From Gammaproteobacteria bacterium (GTDB lineage: Bacteria > Pseudomonadota > Gammaproteobacteria > Steroidobacterales > JABDKV01), in NCBI GenBank assembly GCA_029862285.1, contig JAOTXR010000067.1:1-8386 (forward strand): a stretch of 8,386 nucleotides of DNA, read 5' to 3'. A model generated the notes under the pieces. That model ran no database searches, had not been told where the DNA came from, and saw only the letters and a program-made list of their open reading frames with translations. Numbering within the stretch: the first letter of the stretch is position 1; each line of letters opens with the position of its first letter. The translations under genes and the position numbers were made by a program. This document shows positions 1 through 8,386 of the stretch, one piece after another.

Positions 1-559
1 GTACGAGTACATGGTCAGGGCAAAAGAACGTTTGCTCGTGGTCGGACCGGTAACACTGGCCATCATAATGTTGCTGCTGTATATCAACTTCGGTCGTTTC
101 GCCGAAGTCGCAATCATCATCGGCACATTGCCAATGGCTTTGATTGGCGGGCTCTGGTTGTTGTACTGGCTGGGTTACGACCTCTCGGTTGCGGTGGGTG
201 TCGGGTTTATCGCACTGGCCGGTGTAGCAGTGGAGATTGGTGTGGTCATGCTGGTTTATTTAAACCAGGCGATGCGTCGCCAAATTGCCGATGCCGGGAC
301 ACGAGGTAGTGAGCTGACTACCGACCACGTACGCCAGGCCGTCGTCGAAGGCGCCCTGCTCCGGGTCCGACCCATCATGATGACCGTCGCGGCGATAATT
401 GCAGGATTAATACCGATCATGATCGGCAGCGGCACCGGCTCCGAAGTGATGCGTCGCATCGCCGCACCAATGGTCGGCGGCATGATCAGTGCCACTTTGC
501 TGACGCTGGTAGTGATACCGGCCTTGTTCCTGATCTGGCGGGTAAATGCGGTCAGGTAA
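1..559 (+). CDS. CusA-like heavy-metal RND efflux transporter, C-terminal part (5' truncated)
   Basis: Inner-membrane RND pump subunit of the heavy-metal efflux (HME) family, which drives Cu(I)/Ag(I)-type ions out through a periplasmic adaptor and an outer-membrane channel using proton influx. The reading frame is already open at base 2, so the ATG at base 11 is internal and the true start lies left of the window. About 185 residues are visible, against roughly 1040 for the family. They contain four to five hydrophobic membrane segments, including the stretches GFIALAGVAVEIGVVMLVYL and PMVGGMISATLLTLVVIPALF, which closely match the end of E. coli CusA. The membrane Glu equivalent to CusA E939 is present (codon 233-235). 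The position matching the CusA proton-relay Lys (K984 in RVRPK) is Ile here (RVRPI, codon 374-376). The soluble domains, the metal-binding methionines and any partner genes are outside the window, so the substrate is inferred. The gene ends 17 bp from the convergent esterase gene. Confidence 0.92.
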   Translation, partial: YEYMVRAKERLLVVGPVTLAIIMLLLYINFGRFAEVAIIIGTLPMALIGGLWLLYWLGYDLSVAVGVGFIALAGVAVEIGVVMLVYLNQAMRRQIADAGTRGSELTTDHVRQAVVEGALLRVRPIMMTVAAIIAGLIPIMIGSGTGSEVMRRIAAPMVGGMISATLLTLVVIPALFLIWRVNAVR

Positions 560-576
560 TTGCGATCTGAACCCTG

Positions 577-1758
577 TTATCGTTGGACGGCAAACAGAAA
601 ACGCAGTGGATCATCGAGCCGGGCACGCCACGAGGATTCGTTGTGATCGGCTTTGGCATATTTTCGGATGACGAAATCAGTATTCTCTACCTTGCCCTGT
701 GCGAGCAACCAATCGCGCACCGCCTTGTGAGTTTTACCATAGCTCGCATCCAGACCTTTGCCACCATAATCGAACCAGTAACGCACGCCTGCCGGAGCTG
801 CCAGGTCGTTGTCGATATCACGCAGGATGTACGGTGTCCGATCTCTGCCACCAGTCCCCATGACCGCCTCTGACAGCGGAAAATGCGTCGACATGCAACC
901 GCAGCTGCCGAAGACTTCCGGATGATAGGTCACCAGAAAAAATGAGAGCAGTCCGCCCATTGACGCACCCATCACCGCAGTATTCTCCGGGCCGGTCAGG
1001 GTACGGAATTCCATATCGACTCTGGGCTTGAGCTCTTCAATCAGAAATCGTGCGTAATCCGGCGCCCCATGCCAGGGTGAGTATTCAGGCCCGCGATCCG
1101 CCGTGCTCCATACGCCAACGACAATTGCCGGCGAAATGACGCCGGCCTCAGTCAATCGCACCATCGCTTCGTCGACACCCCAATCTACCCCGGTATTGGC
1201 TCTGCGCGGATCGAACAGGTTCTGGCCGTCGTGCATATAAAGAACCGGGTATCGCTTCGTCTCATTGTCGTCATAACCGGGTGGCAACCAGATCTCGACA
1301 TGACGCGACGGCCCTAAAAAAGCCGATTCGACATTGGTCCAGAACAGCATGCGTCCCTTGACACCCGACGCCTTCCAATCGGCAAAGTACTCCAATGGAT
1401 CCCTCTTGAACTGGCTGATGTCATGGTGCACCGTCTTGTCGCCATTGACGCGCAGTCGAAAGTTTTCCGGCACTGCGCCGGATGCGTTGAGCATCTCGCG
1501 ATCCCAGCTGCCCAAGGTGAACTTGTATTCGAAATCAAAACCGATTGGAATGTGGATACTGGCTGTGCGCTTGCTGCCCTCGCCGTCCATCGCCAGACCA
1601 TCGGGCGCCCAGGGACCCAGTTCCGGGAGATTGCCGGACAGGTAAACGGTACCGGTTTCCTCCGGCACGATGATCGTAAGAGAAACGTTGCAACAATCTT
1701 CCCGCGTATCACCGCATGCAGCGACGCTGATCAACAACGCTACCGCTACAAAACGCAT
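577..1758 (-). CDS. Predicted lipoprotein esterase: CBM20-like domain plus esterase-D/enterochelin-esterase-type hydrolase
   Basis: Predicted exported serine esterase of about 393 residues. From the ATG at 1758 it begins MRFVAVALLISVAACGD, a lipoprotein signal peptide with lipobox VAAC and lipidated Cys15. Gly at +2 suggests sorting to the outer membrane. An ATG 36 bp upstream (1794) would add twelve residues (MRRRRKKESSCR), lengthen the n-region and overlap lpdA, so 1758 is preferred. Residues about 25-115 look like a starch-binding CBM20-type sandwich (VYLSGNLPELGPW, EYKFTLGSWDRE). Residues about 135-393 are a PF00756-type alpha/beta hydrolase: YMHDGQNLF, nucleophile elbow GASMGG (Ser266), a probable acid in GGKGLDASY (Asp337) and catalytic His372 in ADHNESSW. 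This family includes enterochelin esterases, feruloyl/acetyl-xylan esterases and S-formylglutathione hydrolases; the CBM-like domain favours a glycan-linked ester, but the substrate is unknown. The gene starts 7 bp after the lpdA stop with no clear Shine-Dalgarno, so co-transcription and translational coupling with the PDH operon are likely. Confidence 0.85.
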   Translation of the reverse strand: MRFVAVALLISVAACGDTREDCCNVSLTIIVPEETGTVYLSGNLPELGPWAPDGLAMDGEGSKRTASIHIPIGFDFEYKFTLGSWDREMLNASGAVPENFRLRVNGDKTVHHDISQFKRDPLEYFADWKASGVKGRMLFWTNVESAFLGPSRHVEIWLPPGYDDNETKRYPVLYMHDGQNLFDPRRANTGVDWGVDEAMVRLTEAGVISPAIVVGVWSTADRGPEYSPWHGAPDYARFLIEELKPRVDMEFRTLTGPENTAVMGASMGGLLSFFLVTYHPEVFGSCGCMSTHFPLSEAVMGTGGRDRTPYILRDIDNDLAAPAGVRYWFDYGGKGLDASYGKTHKAVRDWLLAQGKVENTDFVIRKYAKADHNESSWRARLDDPLRFLFAVQR

Positions 1759-1765
1759 CCGACAG

Positions 1766-3508
1766 CTACTTTCTTTTTTTCTTCTTCGGCGCATACAGGT
1801 CGATGATCGTGCCCTCGAACATTTCCGCCGCCATCATTACGGTTTCGGACAATGTCGGGTGCGGATGAATCGTGAGACCAATGTCTTCGGCATCACAACC
1901 CATTTCGATGGCCAGTGCACACTCGGAGATCAGATCGCCGGCGTGCGGACCGACCATACCGGCGCCGATCAGGCGGCCGGAGTCTTCATCGAAAAGCAGC
2001 TTTGTCATACCGTCCTGGCGGCCCATGCCGAGCGAACGACCGCTGGCCGCCCACGGAAATGCACCCTTGCCATAACCGATGCCGGCTGCTTTCGCTTCAT
2101 TCTCCGTGACGCCTACCCAGGCAATCTCCGGATCGGTGTAGGCAACCGAAGGAATAACCTTGGCATCGAAGGCAACCTTGTGACCTGCTGCAACTTCGGC
2201 AGCCACCCGGCCCTGATGGGTACCCTTGTGGGCCAGCATGGGCTGGCCGACGATGTCGCCAACCGCATAGATGTGCGGAACGTTGGTACGCATTTTCTTA
2301 TCGACTGCGATGAAGCCACGTGTATCAACCGTGACTCCGGCGGCTTCGGCGCCGATCAGGTCACCGTTTGGTCGCCGGCCGATGGCCACCAACACTCTTT
2401 CGAACCTCGCGCTTTCCGGTGCGTCCTTACCGTCGAATGAAACCGTAATACTCTTTTTGTTGACCTTGATTGCGGTGACCCTGGTGCTGAGGTAGATATT
2501 CTCATATTGCGGGTTAATGCGTTTGCGCAAGGGCCGCACCAGATCCTGGTCGCATTCCGGAATCAGCTTGTCGGTCAGCTCCACTACCGTAATCCTGACA
2601 CCGAGCGCCGAATAGACTGTTGCCATCTCCAGACCGATGATGCCACCGCCGATAACCAGCATCGAATCGGGTAATTCGGCAAGCTCCAGTGCCGTTGTGG
2701 AATCCAATATTCGCTCATCGTCAGGTTGAAACGGCAAACGCGCCGGCTCCGATCCGGCTGCAATGACGCATTGTTCAAACTGCAATATTTTCTTTCCGTC
2801 GGCAGTATCAATTTCCAGGTGGTGCGGTGATACAAAACGCGCATCACCCTGAATCACATCGACCTTGCGTTGTTTAGCCAAACCCGCCAGACCACCGGTA
2901 AGTTTGCTGACTACTTTGTCTTTCCACTCACGCAGCTTGTCCTTGTCGATTTCAGGTGGACCAAAACTGATTCCATGTGACTGTAATGCCGCGGCATCTT
3001 CAATAACTTTTGCCGCATGCAAGTAGGCTTTCGACGGAATACAACCGACATTGAGACACACACCTCCCAATGTCGGCCAACGGTCGACCAGCGTGGCCTG
3101 CAGGCCCAAATCAGCAGCCCGGAACGCCGCCGCATAGCCGCCGACACCGGCCCCCAAGGCAACAAATTGAGTTTCAACATCGATCTTGCCGTCGTAACCG
3201 CCCACAGGTGCCGAGACCGGCGCCGGTTCTGTCGTCGAGACCTCACTGGCGGCAACAGCGGTATCTCCGGTCGGCTCGAGCAGACAAATCAAAGTGCCTT
3301 CAGACGCCTTATCACCAATTGCCAAGCCCATCTCACGCACCACGCCTGCTTGCGGGGCCGGCACATCCATTGCAGCTTTCTCGGTTTCCAGTGTGATCAG
3401 CGGGTCTTCCGTCGCAACGGTGTCACCCGGACCGACGTGCACCTCGATGACATCGACATTAGCGAAGTCGCCAATGTCCGGCACTCTGATCGAGACAGTT
3501 GCGCTCAT
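1766..3508 (-). CDS. lpdA: Dihydrolipoamide dehydrogenase (E3) with N-terminal lipoyl domain
   Basis: FAD flavoprotein that reoxidises dihydrolipoyl arms of the pyruvate dehydrogenase complex (EC 1.8.1.4) and reduces NAD+; cytoplasmic. It has 580 residues, about 105 more than E. coli LpdA because of an N-terminal lipoyl domain (residues 1-78, lipoyl Lys44 in LETEKAAMDV) and an Ala/Pro/Thr-rich linker (79-105). The same layout is known from Neisseria p64k and several beta- and gammaproteobacteria. Visible motifs are the FAD-binding GAGVGGYAAA (119-128, with Val where Pro is usual), the redox disulfide GGVCLNVGCIPSK (Cys151, Cys156), the NAD-binding VIGGGIIGLE (285-294), the second FAD motif YAVGD (414-418) and the catalytic pair His550/Glu555 in HPHPTLSE. 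The C-terminus is a lysine-rich tail (PKKKKRK), comparable to the basic end of E. coli LpdA. The ATG overlaps the aceF stop (ATGA) and has no clear Shine-Dalgarno, consistent with translational coupling. The enzyme may also serve the 2-oxoglutarate dehydrogenase or glycine cleavage systems. Confidence 0.97.
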   Translation of the reverse strand: MSATVSIRVPDIGDFANVDVIEVHVGPGDTVATEDPLITLETEKAAMDVPAPQAGVVREMGLAIGDKASEGTLICLLEPTGDTAVAASEVSTTEPAPVSAPVGGYDGKIDVETQFVALGAGVGGYAAAFRAADLGLQATLVDRWPTLGGVCLNVGCIPSKAYLHAAKVIEDAAALQSHGISFGPPEIDKDKLREWKDKVVSKLTGGLAGLAKQRKVDVIQGDARFVSPHHLEIDTADGKKILQFEQCVIAAGSEPARLPFQPDDERILDSTTALELAELPDSMLVIGGGIIGLEMATVYSALGVRITVVELTDKLIPECDQDLVRPLRKRINPQYENIYLSTRVTAIKVNKKSITVSFDGKDAPESARFERVLVAIGRRPNGDLIGAEAAGVTVDTRGFIAVDKKMRTNVPHIYAVGDIVGQPMLAHKGTHQGRVAAEVAAGHKVAFDAKVIPSVAYTDPEIAWVGVTENEAKAAGIGYGKGAFPWAASGRSLGMGRQDGMTKLLFDEDSGRLIGAGMVGPHAGDLISECALAIEMGCDAEDIGLTIHPHPTLSETVMMAAEMFEGTIIDLYAPKKKKRK

Positions 3509-5079
3509 TTGAGGCTGTCGGGTATCAGCGCTTCGACATCGGCCAGGACCTGGCCAAGAAAAGTAGTGAAGCGGGCGGCAGAAGCGCCATCAATGACGCG
3601 ATGGTCGTAGGATAGCGACAACGGCACCAGCAACCGTGGCTGGAATTGGTCGTCACGCCAAACCGGCGTCATCGCAGCGCGCGATATTCCAAGAATAGCA
3701 ACTTCCGGTGCGTTGATGATCGGAGTGAACGCGGTGCCGCCGATTCCACCAAGGCTCGAGATCGTAAAACAACCACCCCGCATTGCTTCGCCGGGTAGTT
3801 TCCCCTCGCGGGCCTTGCCGGCCATGTCTCCCAGCTCCCGGGCAATTTCCAGCAGATCTTTTTGATCGGCATCGCGTATTACGGGAACGACCAACCCATT
3901 CGGTGTATCCGCAGCAAATCCAATATGGAAATACTTTTTCAGCACGAGATTTTCTTTGTCCGCGTCCAGCGATGCATTGAATCCCGGAAATTCCTGCAAC
4001 GCACTGACACATGCCTTAACGAAAAAAGCCAGCGGAGTCAGTTTGGCGCCCTGCTCCATCGCTGCGGCTTTTAGTTCTTTGCGCCGCGCCTCCAGCTCAG
4101 TGATATCCGCCTGATCGTGCTGAGTCACATGCGGCAGGTTGACCCAGCTTGCGTGCAAGCGCGGACCGGATATTTTCTGGATACGAGACAGTTTCTTTAT
4201 TTCGACCGCGCCGAATTTTGCGAAGTCAATTCTTGGTACTTCCGGCAATGCAGGTCCGGTGGCCGCCGGCATCGCACCGGACATTATGGCTTTTACAAAA
4301 GCGGTAATGTCGTCGCGAGTGATCCGGGATTTGTTGCCACTACCCTGAACCCGACCGAGATCGACGCCAAGTTCACGCGCAAACTTGCGCACAGAAGGAC
4401 CGGCATGGGCGGCTGCAAACGTGGTTTCGTCGATCGGCGGCAAGCCGGCAGCCGGTGCTTTCGGCGCGGGCTGTTGGGGTGTTACTGCTGCAGCGGCGGG
4501 CCGGGGTTTTTCGACCGCTTGCTTTGTTGCAACGGATTCTCCGGGCGGGGCTGCGGCAATGGCATCCATCGCCACGATGCGGTCCCCCTGCGATACCTTG
4601 TCACCGACACGGACAAGTACCTGGACAATTTTTCCTGCAGCCGGTGCGGGCACGTCCATTGCGGCCTTGTCGGTCTCCAGCGTAATCAGCGGATCCTCGG
4701 CCACAACAGAATCGCCAACCGACACATGAACCTCGATCACATCAACATTCTCGAAATCCCCTATGTCGGGCACCTCGACGAATTGGATAACCGCCGTTTT
4801 CTCCGCTGGCGCAGATTCTTTTGCTGAAGCTACATCATCATCGGCTACTTCGATCATTGCAATCAGGTCGCCCTGGCTCACCCGGTCGCCGGCCTTGACG
4901 CGAATCAACTCTACTTTGCCGGCAAACGGCGCCGGGACGTCCATCGCCGCCTTCTCCGTTTCCAGCGTAATCAAAGGGTCTTCCGGCGACAGCACATCGC
5001 CGGCGCTGACCATCACTTCGATGATTTCCACGTTGGTGAAATCACCGATATCCGGAACCCTGACTTCCTTGATCGCCAC
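3505..5079 (-). CDS. aceF: Pyruvate dehydrogenase E2, dihydrolipoyllysine acetyltransferase
   Basis: Core enzyme of the pyruvate dehydrogenase complex (EC 2.3.1.12): it carries acetyl groups on lipoyl arms and transfers them to CoA. The 524 residues contain lipoyl domain 1 (1-78, Lys43 in LETEKAAMDV), a short linker of about 20 residues, lipoyl domain 2 (99-172, Lys138 in LETDKAAMDV), an Ala/Pro-rich flexible linker (173-222), a peripheral-subunit-binding domain (about 226-262, GPSVRKFARELGVDL to ITRDDITAFV) and the catalytic acyltransferase domain (about 283-524). The active site is DHRVIDG with His493 and Asp497. E. coli AceF has three lipoyl domains and Pseudomonas-type enzymes have two, as here. 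The start is GTG at 5079, chosen because the conserved lipoyl domain begins at once (MAIKEVRVPDIG) and no ATG lies nearby; an AGGCGG motif sits just upstream. It lies 8 bp after aceE and overlaps lpdA by 4 bp. Confidence 0.97.
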   Translation of the reverse strand: MAIKEVRVPDIGDFTNVEIIEVMVSAGDVLSPEDPLITLETEKAAMDVPAPFAGKVELIRVKAGDRVSQGDLIAMIEVADDDVASAKESAPAEKTAVIQFVEVPDIGDFENVDVIEVHVSVGDSVVAEDPLITLETDKAAMDVPAPAAGKIVQVLVRVGDKVSQGDRIVAMDAIAAAPPGESVATKQAVEKPRPAAAAVTPQQPAPKAPAAGLPPIDETTFAAAHAGPSVRKFARELGVDLGRVQGSGNKSRITRDDITAFVKAIMSGAMPAATGPALPEVPRIDFAKFGAVEIKKLSRIQKISGPRLHASWVNLPHVTQHDQADITELEARRKELKAAAMEQGAKLTPLAFFVKACVSALQEFPGFNASLDADKENLVLKKYFHIGFAADTPNGLVVPVIRDADQKDLLEIARELGDMAGKAREGKLPGEAMRGGCFTISSLGGIGGTAFTPIINAPEVAILGISRAAMTPVWRDDQFQPRLLVPLSLSYDHRVIDGASAARFTTFLGQVLADVEALIPDSLK

Positions 5080-5083
5080 AGCG

Positions 5084-5087
5084 CCGC

Positions 5088-5089
<2 letters not shown>
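5084..5089 (-). promoter_or_regulatory. Shine-Dalgarno-like site for the aceF GTG start
   Basis: On the minus strand AGGCGG, one mismatch from AGGAGG, overlaps the last two bases of the aceE TAG stop and ends 4 nt before the GTG at 5079. It supports the GTG start and suggests that ribosomes finishing aceE can re-initiate on aceF. Confidence 0.5.
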
Positions 5090-7745
<2,656 letters not shown>

Positions 7746-7750
7746 AGTTT

Positions 7751-7755
7751 TCCCT
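7751..7755 (-). promoter_or_regulatory. Shine-Dalgarno of aceE
   Basis: AGGGA on the minus strand, followed by AAACT and then the ATG at 7745. It supports the chosen aceE start, which also matches the E. coli AceE N-terminus. Confidence 0.6.
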
Positions 7756-7768
7756 AAGCTGATTGAAG

Positions 7769-7783
7769 TTCACTTAGCGTGAA
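7769..7783. promoter_or_regulatory. Palindrome TTCAC-N5-GTGAA upstream of aceE (candidate operator)
   Basis: Perfect 5+5 inverted repeat with a 5 bp spacer, about 24-38 bp upstream of the aceE ATG. Flanking GAA and TTC nearly extend the symmetry, offset by one inserted G. Its size and dyad form fit a dimeric helix-turn-helix regulator site, or a small hairpin just before the aceE ribosome-binding site. It does not match the E. coli PdhR consensus as I know it (TGGT/ACCA half sites), so the cognate factor is unknown. Confidence 0.35.
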
Positions 7784-7796
7784 TTCGGGGAATCGT

Positions 7797-7850
7797 CCTG
7801 CTAGGATGCCCCGGGCACGCTGCCGGCAACGAGCAGAACACCTAAGCAGG
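7797..7850. repeat. Nested inverted repeats in the aceE upstream region
   Basis: CCTGCTAGG (7797-7805) and CCTAAGCAGG (7841-7850) are inverted copies apart from one unpaired base. Between them lie two short palindromes in tandem: TGCCCCGGGCA (7807-7817) and TGCCGGCA (7821-7828), both of TGCC..GGCA type and 3 bp apart. They could be operator half sites or a folded leader RNA. Short arms like these can also arise by chance in GC-rich DNA. Confidence 0.35.
7799..7807 (+). promoter_or_regulatory. Possible extended -10 element for the rightward gene
   Basis: TGCTAGGAT fits an extended -10 (TGn plus TAGGAT, four of six to TATAAT) about 87 bp before the ATG at 7894. No good -35 is seen at the right distance (GTGAAT at 7779-7784). 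It overlaps the left arm of the nested inverted repeat. Weak evidence. Confidence 0.2.
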
Positions 7851-7852
7851 CA

Positions 7853-7881
7853 ATGATCGAGCTTTGGGAAATATCGGTCAA
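7853..7881 (-). promoter_or_regulatory. Candidate sigma-70 promoter of the aceE-aceF-lpdA operon
   Basis: On the minus strand TTGACC (-35, 7876-7881, five of six) and GATCAT (-10, 7853-7858, four of six) are separated by an optimal 17 bp. The predicted start is near 7846, giving a leader of about 100 nt that contains the TGCC/GGCA palindromes and the TTCAC/GTGAA palindrome. This is the best match I found by eye; it is not proven. Confidence 0.35.
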
Positions 7882-7893
7882 GGCGAACCATAT

Positions 7894-8386
7894 ATGACGG
7901 ATTTGTTACCCGACACACGCCGGCTGGCAATCTCGCGGACGGCGAGCCTGCCAACACGAAAACAGCTTGAAAAGCTGGATCATCTGCTGATAGTGGTGCC
8001 CGAGGATCTGGCGACAACGGCCTGGAAAAAGCTACCCGCCGGCAGCCGCTTGCTGCGACTGCAAAAACGAATCGGCAGCAAGAGCGCAATTCCCGCAGCA
8101 CAAACCCGTTTAAGCAACAGCGCTCAAACCGGAATCAGTCTCGGTATGCTCCCCGCCGACGCGACGGCATTCAAGCGCCTGGACCTTGCAAGGCACCTTG
8201 TCGGCGATGCATTGCGGCAGTCCAATCCCGCAACGCTGGCGGTATTGGTCAGTGGATTCAAGCCAGACACTGGAACCGCCATCGCCGAGGCAGTTGCAGC
8301 AACATCACTTGCTACTGTATCGCCACTACCCTCGCGAAAGAAAAAACCAAAACCGGCACCACGATTCCGTTCATTGAAGATTTTCG
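7894..8386 (+). CDS. Probable M17 leucyl aminopeptidase family protein, N-terminal part (3' truncated)
   Basis: Open frame from the ATG at 7894 through the window end, 164 codons with no stop, beginning MTDLLPDTRRLAISRTASLP. A stop lies in frame upstream at 7843-7845. AAGG about 10 nt before the ATG may serve as a weak ribosome-binding site. The visible part looks like the non-catalytic N-terminal domain of an M17 metallo-aminopeptidase: an alpha/beta pattern (LDHLLIVVPEDL, FKRLDLARHLVGDAL, LAVLVSGF) followed by a proline/lysine-rich junction (PLPSRKKKPKPAPRFRS) of the kind seen before the M17 catalytic domain in proteobacterial leucyl aminopeptidase family proteins. The metal-binding motifs (such as NTDAEGRL) would lie beyond the edge, so the assignment rests on overall resemblance only. 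If correct, it is a cytoplasmic enzyme that releases N-terminal amino acids. It is divergent from aceE, with a 148 bp shared gap. Confidence 0.6.
   Translation, partial: MTDLLPDTRRLAISRTASLPTRKQLEKLDHLLIVVPEDLATTAWKKLPAGSRLLRLQKRIGSKSAIPAAQTRLSNSAQTGISLGMLPADATAFKRLDLARHLVGDALRQSNPATLAVLVSGFKPDTGTAIAEAVAATSLATVSPLPSRKKKPKPAPRFRSLKIF

Noticed and set aside
1766..1792. LpdA C-terminal PKKKKRK, resembling a nuclear localisation signal
   Set aside because: Lysine-rich C-termini occur in bacterial LpdA (E. coli ends in KAKKK), so this is normal for the family.
1769..1792. T-rich run on the plus strand as a terminator
   Set aside because: It encodes the lysine tail of LpdA, is not preceded by a GC-rich hairpin in either direction, and lies between co-directional genes.
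1670..2440. 256-codon open frame on the plus strand, opposite lpdA
   Set aside because: Shadow of lpdA; no recognisable protein features and no independent promoter or ribosome-binding site.
4117..4827. 236-codon open frame opposite aceF, rich in Arg, Cys and Gly
   Set aside because: Its composition mirrors the Ala/Pro-rich linker and lipoyl coding sequence on the other strand; no protein family is recognisable.
7753..7847. Direct repeat CCTAAGC at 7753-7759 and 7841-7847
   Set aside because: Seven-base repeats are expected by chance at about this frequency in 148 bp; the second copy is already part of the inverted repeat.
7754..7891. Possible short leader peptide before aceE on the minus strand (MVRLDRYFPK..., stop 8 bp before aceE)
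   Set aside because: Its ATG lies upstream of the best candidate promoter, it has no clear ribosome-binding site and shows no run of regulatory codons. The frame continues into the divergent gene, as expected of chance openness in this DNA.

Overview
The window reads as chromosomal DNA of a gammaproteobacterium. The main reasons are a homodimeric-type AceE that is collinear with the E. coli enzyme, an AceF with two lipoyl domains, a dihydrolipoamide dehydrogenase that carries its own N-terminal lipoyl domain, and the tail of a CusA-type metal efflux pump. The genus cannot be fixed from sequence alone. No phage, IS element, CRISPR array, tRNA or rRNA was seen. Gene density is high and the base composition looks even.

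Layout from left to right. (1) 1-559, plus strand: C-terminal end of a CusA-like RND heavy-metal efflux transporter, cut by the window edge. (2) 577-1758, minus strand: a predicted outer-membrane lipoprotein with a CBM20-like beta-sandwich domain and an esterase-D/enterochelin-esterase-type alpha/beta hydrolase domain. (3) 1766-3508, minus: lpdA (E3). (4) 3505-5079, minus: aceF (E2). (5) 5088-7745, minus: aceE (E1). (6) 7746-7893: the only real intergenic region, a divergent promoter/leader area with several inverted repeats. (7) 7894-8386, plus: the start of a gene that runs off the window, most likely an M17 (leucyl aminopeptidase family) peptidase.

aceE-aceF-lpdA form a tightly packed operon (8 bp gap, then a 4 bp ATGA overlap). 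They encode the three enzymes of the pyruvate dehydrogenase complex: E1 decarboxylates pyruvate on thiamine diphosphate, E2 passes the acetyl group through lipoyl arms to CoA, and E3 reoxidises the dihydrolipoyl arms with FAD and NAD+. The complex has three similar lipoyl domains, two on E2 and one on E3. The esterase follows lpdA after 7 bp and is probably transcribed with it, although a secreted esterase has no obvious role in pyruvate oxidation.

The window is mostly ordinary core metabolism, and I do not see a new multi-gene system. The points most worth a second look are the palindromes in front of aceE, the lipoprotein esterase attached to the PDH operon, and two substitutions at normally conserved positions (the proton-relay Lys of the CusA-like pump and the dinucleotide-binding motif of LpdA).
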